64,000 bases of DNA from Lingula anatina. Lineage: Eukaryota > Brachiopoda > Lingulata > Lingulida > Lingulidae. How positions within the stretch are numbered: position 1 is the stretch's first letter; every line of letters begins with the position of its first letter. This document shows, piece after piece, positions 40,068 to 50,930 of the stretch. A program made the translations under genes and the position numbers. Under the pieces are notes generated by a model, which worked only from the letters and a program-made list of their open reading frames with translations, did no database searches and had not been told where the DNA came from. The DNA lies in contig NW_019775445.1 in assembly GCF_001039355.2 (NCBI RefSeq), positions 122,212-186,211 on the forward strand, in the 5' to 3' direction.

Positions 40068-41056
40068 CACATGCAGTTGTACAACAACACATTATCACAT
40101 TATAAATACTTCATTGCATTATGGGAACACAAATCCCAAATAACTTTTAGTAATCATTAACTGTTTTAAACTGAAAGGCATATTTATCACTGTGCTAATC
40201 AGACAGAATTCAGTACACTGATAAGAACCATTCCCTTATCATATCAGGAAACAATAATTTGATTTGATTATGTGGTGTTATGTTTTCTATCACATTTGCC
40301 TAGACATGCCCTTCACAAGGTGACCAGCCCTAGATGGTACATGAATTTCATCACAAACAACAAAATACGGGAGTCATGATCATAAAAATTAAACTAGAGT
40401 TACTTATTGTGTATATCTGCCAGTAAAGAGGCTACATATAGTTGAAAATTTAATGAGTGGTATTGAAAAAAGTGTTTTCTTGCACTGGTATTTCACATTA
40501 ATGAATTAGTTTGTCACATAGTATTTATTTTCCCTGTGAAAAATTGTGAACGAGGTGATTTGTTGAAATCAAATATATTTATATCTACTCACATTCGACT
40601 AATATTGAGCCTGCAGTGCTATATTCTTAATATAATGACTCCAATATGAGTTAAGTAAGCAATCTTCAATAAACTAAATGTGTAAAGACCACAATAGGTC
40701 CATAGGTCAATGGCAGATTTACAGCAACTGACACATGACAGCACATCTATTCTCCCTGTATGTCAAGCAAACATTTGTTCATTTGTTCATTTGTTCATTA
40801 GTACATATCTTTTTTTTCTTTTTTTCAATGTACTGGTACCATATCAAATATTGGTTACCTTGTATCCACAGGTATCTGTTTTCTGTTGTGGATGAAATCC
40901 ATTCAACATCTGTTGTTTATAGAATGAAGCATCTGCAGGCAAAGCACTTATGGTCCCGAGTAATACACAATGTACAGCCAGGAGACTTAGACAGCACATA
41001 AGCAGCATTCTGGATGCACTAGCACACAGCATGTAATGCTGGCTATACTGGTACAT
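29421..41056 (-). CDS. MAN2B1: Lysosomal alpha-mannosidase (GH38)
   Basis: Twenty-five minus-strand coding exons: 41056-40859, 39990-39888, 39625-39452, 38873-38680, 38183-38075, 37741-37641, 37364-37293, 36958-36842, 36566-36363, 36117-36045, 35798-35759, 35582-35513, 35082-34960, 34515-34399, 33820-33694, 33505-33429, 33079-32858, 32496-32378, 32024-31923, 31698-31611, 31398-31221, 30978-30833, 30537-30388, 29905-29797 and 29515-29421. All phases close, for 1035 residues. After a signal sequence ([18 protein letters not shown]) come the GH38 zinc-site motif [20 protein letters not shown], the nucleophile motif [17 protein letters not shown] and the zinc-ligand motif [20 protein letters not shown]. 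Later landmarks are [38 protein letters not shown] and the C-terminal LQPMQIRTF. The enzyme removes alpha-linked mannose from glycoprotein glycans in lysosomes. The second in-frame ATG (41032) could instead be the start. Confidence 0.96.
32194..32352 (-). mobile_element. Short inverted-repeat element (copy 1) in mannosidase intron
   Basis: The right end reads CTGGCTACGGGCCT. The reverse complement of this copy aligns along most of its length with the element at 35153-35320 (TGCTGGGAAAAGGT... and ...AGAAAACGAACCCCACC). It contains a long C run near 32318-32333. It is a non-autonomous DNA transposon-like repeat inserted in an intron. Confidence 0.7.
34641..34698. repeat. (ACT)n microsatellite in mannosidase intron
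   Basis: About 19 ACT/CTA units lie within the intron between the 13th and 14th coding exons' 3' side (exon at 34515-34399 follows on the minus strand). Confidence 0.95.
35153..35320 (+). mobile_element. Short inverted-repeat element (copy 2) in mannosidase intron
   Basis: The left end GGCTAGTAGCCAGG and right end CTGGCTACGGGCCT form imperfect terminal inverted repeats about 168 bases apart. It is the same family as 32194-32352, in the opposite orientation. No coding capacity. Confidence 0.72.
40032..40065. repeat. (GA)n microsatellite in mannosidase intron 1
   Basis: About 17 GA units immediately upstream (minus-strand sense) of the second coding exon's acceptor region. Confidence 0.95.
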
Positions 41057-42300
41057 GTACCTATAACAGGGTCGTGATTATCGAAACAATAGCTTGTAGC
41101 TTGTTATCAGTATCCAAAACCTGAAAAGAGAAAAAGCACGTACAAAGTCCTATGTAAGTACAATGCGCATGCATATAGAGTGCTGGGATAGTTCAGGCAC
41201 CAAAATGTATGGAGTACTACTACGTTACAAATATTTTTAAACTATGAAAAGCATTTACTTTCATTATTTTAAAAAAGAGCAAATGCAGTACATCATACTA
41301 AATGAATTAAATATATCCAATCTGTTCCATTTAAAAAAGTTATGTATTTTTAAAGGAAAAAATTTTGTTGTGTTTTGCTATGAGCTTTATAAATTTTAAT
41401 AAATGTATAAATGAAATTGTAAACAGCCCAAACCTTTGCCTCAGCTTTTGACTTCTGCTGTATTTTTTATGGAGTGCTGAAGCTGAGCAAAATGAATTAG
41501 GGTGGCAGACAGGGGGTGAAGCTGAAAAAATGGCAAGGATGCTGACAAGCCTTATGAGCTGACCATGGCTTGAGGAAGATAAGTAAGTAATATTTTTAAT
41601 GCCATGGTAATTCACAGAAAAAAAAAACTTACAAGTTCTAACGTGAGCTTATGCAAGCTACTACTACATTGTACCCCGAGTAGAAATTAGTACACGTACA
41701 GCTGTGGTACAGCACGTGCATTGCACGATACTTGGACCTTAATAGAGATTTTAGGTCCAAGCACGATATAAACATTTATGAATGTTATCTAGCCTGTTCA
41801 TCTGGCTTACAAATTCACTTAATTATTCAGCGACAAACTTTCTTTTAAATACTAATTTGAGACATTTACCGTTTAATTAACAGCGATGTAAAATGTTATC
41901 TATCGCACATTTGCACAGTGTTATTGCAGTGCCAGTGGTGTTATTTATATCAGTGTAGGCATTATCACATGACTTTCAACTTGTTTTGTTAGAAATTCGG
42001 TAGTTGCCACTACAAAGATTTCTATCAAGAGTATTTCAAAAAGTGAAAGTCCCCCTTTGCGTCTGATTTGAACCCCACAGTTAAATAAGTCAGTCTTTAG
42101 CCTAAGTCGAAAGAAGTGCCATTTCACTTACAAAATAAGTTCCACAGTACAGGAACCACCTTTCCGAATCAAACAACAGTGAAAGTAGTTCAAGGTCATT
42201 GGTAGGGTCAATACTATGCAAGACAAGCTTTTCCTGTAGTTTGGAAAACGACATCGTTAACACACACGGTCAATAATAACCCCATGTGCTCATCCTGGGA
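41057..42300 (-). other. Mannosidase 5' leader with probable untranslated first exon
   Basis: On the minus strand an acceptor CTCTTTTCAG ends at 41121, giving leader sequence 41120-41057 before the ATG. A consensus donor (ATTTT|GTAAGT) at 42131 could end a non-coding first exon that starts near 42300. The first exon and its transcription start are inferred from splice signals only. Confidence 0.45.
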
Positions 42301-43019
42301 CGGAAAACTAAAATGGCTCCTTTTGTATATTTTGTTATACTTTGATTTGCCACACGCGTTTATCGTTACTGTACTTTGCCATTTATCGGATATTTGTTAT
42401 ATAAAAAAGATAATTAAAAAGGGATTTTAAAAGCAAAAAATATTGGTGTCTTTATTGCTGATTTAAAACTATAAAAAACGAAAATATAAAACGTCGGCGT
42501 TTATAGACAACTTAAAGCTTTAATCGTCACTTGAACAGCTATTTTGAGGGTAGTTAGCAAACAGCATGTACCCTGAACAAGATTTTAGCACGAAAATTGG
42601 CAGAGTTGACCACCATGGTGTAGGCTACAAGATTCTCGCGTGCCGTCATTTTGGTTTAAATATTCCGTTGTGGAGTTATGAGCCCCGAATTACAGAATTT
42701 CATTAAACTAAGGCATTATTTTGCTTAATCAACGATAAAATCTGAACTTAGACTAAAAAAATAGCTGGCAGGGTTTTTGGGGAACTAAATAAAAACTTTT
42801 GGTCAAAGGGTGACAATATCCTAAACCAGCCCCGTAAGCACAAAAACAATCGGAAAATAAACCAACAAACAACCAAATAAGGAAATGACAAATAATCATG
42901 TGAAATAACAGGAGCATTACTGAGTTAACAAATTGTTCTGAGCGAATAATCTCCAATTTCACTACAGCAATTAGGGAAAACAGCAAAGTCTCCATCCAAT
43001 GCCGTTTCACCCCCAAATT

Positions 43020-43200
43020 TTCGATATTTTTGATTATTGATTGATTATTGATCCGGATCACCACCAAAAACTAATCACTTCTAAGTAGACCCATTTCTGA
43101 CCTACCCTAAAAATTCCATAGAAATTCATCCATAATTTTTTGAGTTATGTTGATGACAAACAGACAGGGGTGAAAACATAACCTCCTTGGCGGAGGTAAT
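43020..43200 (-). repeat. Dispersed repeat ending GAGGTTATGTTTTC (copy 1)
   Basis: On the minus strand it reads CTCCGCCAAGGAGGTTATG, then a stretch including TTATGGATGAATTTCTATGG and GGTGGTGATCCGGATCA. A related plus-strand copy lies at 62190-62480. Similar sequences are widespread in marine invertebrate genomes (recollection, not searched). No transposase is seen. Confidence 0.6.
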
Positions 43201-43889
43201 TATGCACAACAAATAATACGGATGTAAGTAAATGTATAACTACCATAAGACTTCAGACCCAGAAGAGTTCAAGTTTGAACTTTCAAAATCCCAGAAAGAG
43301 ATAAATGAAAAATTTAAAAAAAATGCATAAATTCAATAAAAAATGATAATCCAATCAAGTTGGTTTTCAAATCTAAGCTGTATGCTAATCTTAAGAATAA
43401 TTCTTCTAAGTTACAAAATAATAAATAATACTCTTTACATAACGGTTGTGGTGGCACTCAGAACGTAGTTTTTTCAGTCATATTTAATGGAATATTTCAT
43501 AATGATTAATAGCATAATCACTACCAATTTTTAATTAGCATTGCTGACAGCAGGGGCTCGAGAGTAGGTTCAGTTTTTTCTTTATTTAATCCTTAATGTT
43601 GAGAAAACCACCATCCCGGTACTTAATAATAACTAAAAATGATGAAACACACCTACCAGTCACTATAATGACCCAAAATAACAATCTTACATTTTGGGCG
43701 AAAAATTATTAAAAAACTGCCATAGCCGGGACTTATCAAAAACATTCAAATCGCACAAAATCGACAATTTTCAGATTTACGCAAAATGTGATCAAATATT
43801 TAGAATTTTGAAAAAATTGACATCATTTGAAAACCACTATGTGCTGTATGGAGATGGAGAGGAGTATATCAATAATTGAACCCCTATCA

Positions 43890-44640
43890 TAGAAAGCTAG
43901 CTAGAGTAAACCCAGAGAGTGGAGAGTGGCAAACATCGTCATTGTTGGCTATAAATATTTTAAGTTTTCATATCCTGCAAAATACAGCTAAAACAGTGCA
44001 CCTGTGCTGAAAATATTGAATTGAATTCTTGTTTAGACTCTATTTGAGAACAAAAAAGGTTAAATTCTAATTCTATTGCCCAGCCAAATCTCGTACAGAA
44101 ATTTAAATATAAAATTTTATTATGATAGTTTTTATCTACACAGCTGTACAGTGTATGTGCAGATAAAACCACATCACAGCTGATATTATATGGCTCTGTA
44201 AATACCAGTGCAAACCTGTTTGGATCCCTTTCATCCAAGTAAACTTTGAATTGTCATTAAACAATTACCTCAAATTTTGCTTTGCTATATGTACATCCTG
44301 AAACCTTAATTTTAATTCTGTCAAAATATTTTGAGATATCCTGCGTCTTGCAAGAACAAAACATCTCCAGAATGATGCCCTATAATTATGATCCTTATTT
44401 ACAGCATTCCATGACAATGTTAGGAATATACGCCATATTTCATAATTTGCACAATTTTTTAGCCAGTATTTTTTAATAAAAATACATCTGAAAACGTAGG
44501 ATATTGCACAGGGTATCTTTCCTAATTTTCCTGCACTGCTCAGGCTGACTGCTTCTTTATTTAATACTTTTGACTCAATCCCGTGCAAGTACATAATGAC
44601 AGAAATATTTTACAGAAAGAGATCGAAGCTTGCGTTCTGA
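43890..44640. repeat. Diverged copy of the 50-55 kb AT-rich repeat family
   Basis: It shares ordered blocks with the array at 49967-56650: CAGAAATTTAAAT, CAGCTGATATTATATG, GGATCC/TCTTTCATCCAAGT, ATATGTACATCCTGAAACCT, CAAAACATCTCC and CATCTGAAAAC. The order is preserved with many substitutions, so this is an older, separate copy. Confidence 0.65.
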
Positions 44641-45076
44641 CAAATGGGCCCATACACATGAAACTAGGAGATCCAAAAGTCGTAAATATGTAAGTAGTTT
44701 ATTTTTTCCAAGATGAACCGATGTAGGTCGCTAAAAACCGAATGAAAAGAACATAGACATAAAAATAGAAAAATTAACAAAGAAATGAAATGCACTCAGT
44801 GTAATTATTGGGGTAAGGGGTGAGTTTTGAGAATTGATTTTCTTTTTTTCCCTCTTTCTTTGGTGAAACGACCCTCTCAAACAATTTACATTTTGTTAAA
44901 ATTTTTATAAGATTCTTTGCATCACAAATGATATTTAATGCGTCAATATTAATTACACTCAGAGTGTAGGTGGAGCTCCACCAGTTCTGGCTGACCCTCC
45001 TCCCCCATAGGTGAATCTTGTGCCTGGTTTTAGAGAGTTAAGATAATCATTGGCCACAGGCTCTGTGGAACGCTAG

Positions 45077-45150
45077 CAGGGGCGGATCCAGGATTAATTG
45101 AGGGCGGGTCCGCGGATGCGAAGCCGACCTTACCCCCCCCTTTTTCATAG
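45077..45150 (+). mobile_element. Truncated hAT-like element end
   Basis: It begins CAGGGGCGGATCCAGGATTA and continues GGATGCGAAGCCGACC, matching the left end of the element at 49097-49381. No right end is seen, so it is a fragment. Confidence 0.65.
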
Positions 45151-46019
45151 ATAATAGGTCTCTTGTCAATAAATGTTTTAACACATGCAAAATAATGAAG
45201 GTAACGTATACCCAACCTTCACAGAACGTTTTGTTAGCAGGATTAGGCCTATATATTGGTAAGACCATCAACAAGTGTTAAGATAACGATATTCTAACGT
45301 TCTACAATGCCACTGTCAACAGCACTGATACAAGGAACATTGGCAGCAAGTTGTATTAACTTACATAGATTTTGATGAAATTTAGCCTACAAATTATACA
45401 TTTTTGTTAATTCTGGCAAAAACACATGAACAAAGGATTTCATACTTTGCACCACTACAATTTGCACAACTTAAATCATCACATCTTGTATTAAAACTTT
45501 TTAACAATGTTATAAAATTTTTTAAAAATATGTGTCGGTTATATTTACCAATACAGCAAGCAGTAGTCGCGCCATACGCTCTCGGTATAAAATTGGGCAT
45601 CAAGCCTGCGTCATACGCTGTCTTAACTACACCTAGTGGCTGATTACTAATTGGGGTGGGGTTAGTCGGCGACTAGGGCGCTGAGGATTTTAGAACCCTC
45701 GGGCAGTCGGTACCTACCCGATATTACCGATCGACATGATAAAATGCTTTTTTTTTTAACTATAAAAATAGACTTCAATTATGTAATAAGGTTTATCAAA
45801 ATTATTAAAAAGGTGTTTTCAAGTGATCCTGATAGTTGATTGACGTCTGTGATGAATTAATGGATTGTTTAATCTTCATTTTAGAAAATTCATTCTAATG
45901 AATTGCTTACAAGGTCAGCTAACACAGGAGTAGTGAAAAGGTTTAGCAGTGAAGACTTGACTGAAGCAAGTAAGGCTGAATAGCACGCCACGGTAATCTG
46001 ATAGACAAGTTGGGGGAGT

Positions 46020-46210
46020 CCATTCAATTGGAGGGGTTTAGTCAAGTCCACTCCATCTGAGGGATGTCGGGTGGGGCGACTCGATTCCAAATAAAGGGGT
46101 TTTATGTGGGGGTATTCCATTCCATTAGAGGGGTGGCAGGATGGGCGAGTCCATTGCATTAGAAGGGGAGACAGGTGGGGCNGGGGTGACAGGTGGGGCG
46201 AGTCTTGTAA
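46020..46210. repeat. Degenerate minisatellite containing the undetermined base
   Basis: Repeated variants of GAGTCCATTC/GCATTAGAGGGG and GACAGGTGGGGCG are arranged head to tail. The single n of the window lies at 46182 between two GGTGGGGC motifs, suggesting a collapse or unresolved unit number. Confidence 0.65.
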
Positions 46211-46848
46211 TTATTCAAATTTGGTTCAGAGAACAGGAACTGAAGAGATTGTTCTGTTTGTCCTCGGAAATAAAAAAATTTGGCCAATTTCTGCTGATCC
46301 ATTAAAAAAAAACTTGATTTAAGCTTACATCAGAATCATCCCACCTTTTCATTATTATGTTCAAATATCAAATAAAGTATTTATACGAAGAACAGGCTGC
46401 CAAATTAAAACAATTCACAATCAAAAGCCAAAACCCGTCAAAATTGGACCCTCCCTATATAAGAAAATATAGAAAAAATTATATCCAAACGAATTAGTTC
46501 CATATGCCATAGAACAAAAATCTCGTGATTTTTTTAAAAACCAGGATTGTAAATTTATATAAATTTTAACTATAAAATGTAGGTTGTTGGAAACCATTTT
46601 AGATATTTTATTTCCGTGCGCTAAAACAGCTTGGAGGGGTAATTTAGAAAATACTGGTTATTTTACAACTATTTAAAATTTAGGTACCACATAAAAACCG
46701 CCAACCACAAAAACACTGACATTGTTTACAGATCAGATTGAATTTGAAAGTCCTCAAACACTAAAACTAACCCATTTTCCATTATGATTACTACTATCCT
46801 TATCATAATAACTTCGTAACAAAGTGAAAAACAAAATTACAAAAGTTT

Positions 46849-46971
46849 TTTATTGAGTTTTCATATAATAAATATACATGTACGAAGGAGCGTGGGTTCC
46901 TGTGTGTGAAACAAAGGCTAGACTTCATAGGTTGCTTTCAGGCGGATGCTGTCCAGAATCTCGTTGAGCTC
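46849..46971 (-). CDS. Terminal coding exon and poly(A) signal of an unidentified minus-strand gene
   Basis: On the minus strand, TCTTTTCAG is followed by 17 codons (ELNEILDSIRLKATYEV) and TAG at 46920-46918. An AATAAA follows about 65 bases later (plus-strand 46849-46854). The exon is GC-rich and helix-like in strongly AT-rich surroundings, has a proper acceptor and a well-placed poly(A) signal, and so looks like a genuine 3' exon. I do not recognise the protein, and no upstream exon could be identified at higher coordinates. Confidence 0.5.
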
Positions 46972-48103
46972 CTGAAAAGATAAAATAATGTTTACAATTT
47001 TGAAGTAAACAGACAGGCTCTGTACAATAATGATAATTAATTCTAATAATGCATGCAATATCACAGGGCAGAGGGCGCATATAAATGGAATTGCGAGCGC
47101 GTTTATTAACTAGTCTGATGTTCAGGTTCAGCTAGCGTAAAACCAAAATTATGATCTGGAATTAGTTAATGATATAACTACTTGAGGCCTCTTGCTATAA
47201 AAGTAAAATTGATAGCACAACCCGTTTCAGTTGCAGGGTGGGTGAGGTTATTGCTACGACCGTTAATATATTCCTTTTGATATTAAAAGTTATAACACGT
47301 GTTGAAGTATATGTCGCTGCATCTCAGAGAAAGAGATATTTTACAACTTCTCTTCGAAAATTATAACAAATTTATTGCACATATATAGTAAGTTTTCATA
47401 CAGTGAACCGCGTAATGGATGGACAAAACATGGCACAATGGAGACGACAGGCTGTGTAAAACATGTATCTGTCAATCATTGTGCAATGAGCACTCGAAAT
47501 CCTTGGATGAGAAGTTCAGAACGGTGACAAGCATCATCCAATTAATTAATTTGGATGGTAATACTTAAATTTAAACACACACGACATTTTAAATTAGGTC
47601 AAAATATTCAAAATTAATTGTCAAGGCCGGGGCACACAAAATGTTCAAACAGAGGGTTGCAAAGTGCAGAGGATTTCAAGCAAACTTAGTTTATCATCAA
47701 AAGTCAGATGAATGCGCCGTTTATCCTGAACATTTGGAGTCCCAATGCACTGTAAGTAATATTTTCTACAATTCTCAGTGATATACAAGTAACAAAGGAA
47801 ATATAGTAAAAGGATTCATGTCATAAATATTTGCCGTAAATATTTTTCTCATTCTTTTGCGCCTTTAGTATTTAATGGCTGTGGTTGATGAAGAAATAGT
47901 GATACTCACAAATATACATTTGCATCCACGCCTTTTAAAAGCTCGACCTTCTGACTGCACCACACATAGGCCTACTGTTGCTTCTACACCCGACTCTGTC
48001 TAACTGCCAAGTGAGTGTTCGAAAGACAGCTCGCACTACGATGAACAACTTGTTGTTATGCAAATAACAACAGGTATGGCTCATTTTAGGTGAGAGGTTG
48101 TTA
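46972..48103. other. Non-coding or intronic stretch
   Basis: This is probably an intron of the unidentified minus-strand gene. A plus-strand frame of 37 codons at 47642-47757 ends in GTAAGT but has no recognisable content. An octamer-like ATGCAAAT lies at 48058. Nothing else is supported. Confidence 0.4.
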
Positions 48104-48314
48104 TACCCCCTTTACACTGGACGGCGTCCTTTCTGCGACCATGAAATTTGGCATCGCTGTGGTCTTAATAAGGAGGCACGAGCACTGATTTTGAATCAGA
48201 ATGAATGCTCAATGATCGGCCAGTTGTCGGCCGTAAAGTATTATAATTTTTCAACTCTCAAATGGGGCCGTACTGCTGGACGCAGAAAGGACGCCGTTCA
48301 GTGTAAAGGGGGCT
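48104..48314. mobile_element. Inverted-repeat transposable element, Harbinger-like
   Basis: CCCCCTTTACACTGGACGGC at the left is mirrored by its complement at the right. The inverted repeats are about 32 bases with one mismatch (48106-48137 against 48281-48312). TTA at 48101-48103 and 48315-48317 could be a 3-bp target duplication, as PIF/Harbinger elements make. At 211 bases it has no coding capacity. Confidence 0.78.
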
Positions 48315-48448
48315 TTACTGAAACTTTCAATAAGAATATTCAATAAGCCTGGCGGTGATACCTTCATATGCTCAAAGTCGTGCAAATATTCGAAACATAC
48401 GATACTCTACAAGTCCAGTGTCTTACTGGGCCTACTACACATGCAGCC

Positions 48449-48604
48449 CAGGTGTAACAGGAATGGAAGTCCATCAGGAACCGTCGTCCGCTTCCCATTA
48501 CTTTGTACCGGTGACATTCGTCCATATACTAACCCCAATACTCCAACTAACCCTAACCTGTTCTAATCATATGAGAGCCCGGACTTCCATTCCTGTTACA
48601 CCTG
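48449..48604. mobile_element. Inverted-repeat element with perfect 24-base ends
   Basis: The left end 48449-48472 (CAGGTGTAACAGGAATGGAA...) is a perfect reverse complement of 48581-48604. The 156-base element has no coding frame of note. Its interior contains CTAACCCTAACC. No target duplication is evident. Perfect ends suggest recent activity or a foldback structure. Confidence 0.75.
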
Positions 48605-48655
48605 TTTCCCCTATGTGAAAATTATTCTGAAAATCAGCATTCTTGGGTGTCTTTC

Positions 48656-48659
<4 letters not shown>

Positions 48660-48691
<32 letters not shown>
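48660..48691. repeat. (AC)n microsatellite
   Basis: About 16 AC units. Confidence 0.95.
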
Positions 48692-48693
<2 letters not shown>

Positions 48694-49096
48694 TCGATAA
48701 GGTCTGCTGCCATGCTCCGATACATTTTGCTCAGTTAGGGCAATTGACCTGCTGACTTAAATTAAATTTTCAGCATAAAGCCCACGTTTGCAATTCATGG
48801 AATTAGAAGTTAGGTTTTTAACGCTAACAAAGACGCGAGACGTCAAAGATGTATAAATCATATCATTTTGAATTTCTCATTGTCTTATAAATATATATAT
48901 ATATCAACTTGCACCAGATTTTTGACGGGTCTTTCCTGTGGTCAGGCCCTTGATGAAACGCCAAGGTTCATATGAATGAGCACATGTAACAATTGACCGA
49001 ATACAGTTTGGTGGGTTCTAGTATGACTACTGAAAAACACGCTTGGTCTCTTTATTTATTTTGTCGACTGACTTATTCATCAATCAGACTGTTAAC

Positions 49097-49381
49097 AGGG
49101 GCGGATCCAGGATTATTTGAAGGGGGGGGGGTCCGGAACGACAGACCTCGGATGCGAAGCCGACCATCGCCCCCTTGGTGTGGGGTTTGAGGCCTGCTCA
49201 AGGGCCCCAATTTTTTTTTTTTTTGGTTTTCTGGAGAGCAGTGTCCTTTTGTAAGGTTTAGAACAATGATTTAGCTAGTCAAAATTCTAATTTCAAGAAT
49301 ATTGGTGTGATATATTTTTCAGAAACCGAAGGGGGGGGGGTCAGGACCCCCCTGACCCCCCCTCTAAATCCGCCACTGGCG
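49097..49381 (+). mobile_element. hAT-like non-autonomous element
   Basis: The ends CAGGGGCGGATCCAGG and AATCCGCCACTGG are imperfect inverted repeats of the CAGTGGCGGAT type common in animal hAT-derived short elements. The interior has long G, T and C runs and GGATGCGAAGCCGACC shared with 45077-45150. Its right end directly abuts the VWD gene fragment at 49382. Confidence 0.7.
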
Positions 49382-49475
49382 ACAGCTGGAGTATGTGGCG
49401 ACAACAACGGCAACACATCGAACGATTAGGTGAGGATACAAATACGCCTTGTCACCAATATCAAATTACTATAGC
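49382..49475 (+). pseudogene. Copied fragment of the VWD gene (exon 3 end plus intron)
   Basis: It aligns with 58860-58968. Both contain ACAGCTGGA...TATGTGG/CATGTGG, GACAACNACGGCAACA, GAACGA(C/T)TAGGTGAGG and, in the intron, TTGTCACCAATATCAAATTA. The copy includes intron sequence, so it arose by DNA duplication, not retrotransposition. Translation reads CGDNNGNTSND then TAG, as in the parent. The rest of the gene is not seen here. Confidence 0.82.
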
Positions 49476-49653
49476 ATTCAGTTGATATCAATTTCGGATT
49501 CAACTGGAATTAGCAATATATTAGTTATGTGGCATTCCATTGGACTAATAATCCTGTCTTATATTGTTAAATTTATAACATTACTAATGGTTTGGCCACC
49601 TGGAAAAGAAGAAAGAAAGAAAGACTTTAAAATGGTCTTGGTTGAAGCCTTAG

Positions 49654-49893
49654 TTGAACTGCCGTGAGATCAAAACAGACACAGATGTGCCTGTACACAT
49701 AGCCGTCACCTGCCACCGCCACCCCCCAGTCCTCCATGGCGTCTTTATTGACCCCACCTTCAATAATTGCCAACCTCGCTCAAGTATCCATCTCAGTAAT
49801 TTACCATTTACGGGCCGCTCAGTCGTCAAGGTGTTCCTGCTCGAGCAACACAGGGCAACTCCCGCTCTCGCCACCAACACCAACCATTATTGA
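49654..49893 (+). other. GC-rich open frame of unknown nature
   Basis: An open frame of about 79 codons (containing AVTCHRHPPVLHGVFIDPTF) lies in a locally GC-rich island, and the minus strand is also open for 77 codons. No domain is recognised and no splice context supports it. It may be a transposon or gene remnant. Confidence 0.3.
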
Positions 49894-49966
49894 ACCGAGC
49901 AAATAAATTCTTCCTCTCCTTTCATATAGCAACTAAAAATACTAAATTATTGGCGACTAAAGGCAT

Positions 49967-50502
49967 ACACAACTGTGTATCTTTGTATTTGTAAGGTATG
50001 TACACAGTATGCGTGAGTCTTGCACCCCAGATTACAGCTATCATACAGAAATTTAAATGTAAAATATTATCTTGAGAGCTTTCATTTACACATCTTTGCA
50101 TGAAAATTAAACCACACCATCAGCTGATATTATATGACTCTGTGACCACAAGTGGAAATTAGTTTTTAAGGTTATGTTTGAATTCCTTTCATTCAAGTTA
50201 ATTTAGAATAGCTCCACTCTTGCTCTGCAATATGTATATCCTGAAGCTTTAATTTTAATTCCACTTAAATATTTGAAGATATCGTGCTCCTTGCAAGAGC
50301 AAAACATCTCCAAAATGTTGCTCTGTCATTTTGATTTTTTATAAAAGCATTTTATGACAGTTTTTAGAATTTCTATTGTATTTTATAGTTTGCACAATTT
50401 TATTTCTGAATAGCAAAATTAAAAAAAAAAAAATTCATCTGGAAACATAGGATTTTGCAACGGGTATCCTCCCTAGCACTGTTACTTTATTCATTCATAT
50501 AT

Positions 50503-50557
<55 letters not shown>

Positions 50558-50930
50558 TTAACTTTTTGAGTAAACGCCATGCATAATAACGGGAAAAAAA
50601 TTTTCAGAAGTTGAATTTCACTCTTTTAAGAATATTTTATTTCAGTTTCTTTAAAGATAAAACAAAACAATTTCCAAATATATACAGTAATGTTGTCCTC
50701 GTCTACCGTTTCATATTTGCTGAGTGAAGCTTTGTGATAAAAAAGGGTTCAACTTTAACGTGCGTGCTGGGTTCCTAAAATCGTAAACCAGAATGGTGTT
50801 CCCCGATTGTCCTGTCATTCCATTCTTTTATCATGGATTTGACAAAAATGAGTGATGTGTAAATTCTACTCTAGAGGAAACATTTTGAAACATATTTGGG
50901 CATCATTAGCAGCTTAGATGAACAGGCCAG
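49967..50930. repeat. AT-rich repeat family, unit A
   Basis: Nearly the same sequence as 54432-55343, sharing for example ATATGTATATCCTGAAGCTT, GAGTAAACGCCATGCAT and CATATTTGCTGAGTGAAGCT. It contains an (ATTT)n tract at 50499-50560. No coding capacity is recognised. Confidence 0.85.
50499..50560. repeat. (ATTT)n microsatellite in unit A
   Basis: About 15 ATTT units. The paralogous unit at 54899-54972 has a similar expanded tract. Confidence 0.95.

Larger units (their letters stand above)
42301..46848. other. Gene-poor, repeat-containing intergenic DNA
   Basis: No credible coding exon was recognised. It contains a dispersed AT-rich repeat near 43020-43200, a diverged copy of the 50-55 kb repeat family at 43890-44640, the truncated end of a hAT-like element at 45077-45150, and a degenerate minisatellite at 46020-46210. 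Small open frames at 45394-45643 on both strands match nothing recognised. Confidence 0.55.

Noticed and set aside
44265-44594. 109-codon minus-strand frame and neighbours near 44 kb
   Set aside because: It falls in a diverged copy of the AT-rich repeat family, shows no domain and is not conserved as a frame in the other copies.
48098-48346. Plus-strand 82-codon frame
   Set aside because: It is almost wholly within the inverted-repeat element 48104-48314 and has no protein features.
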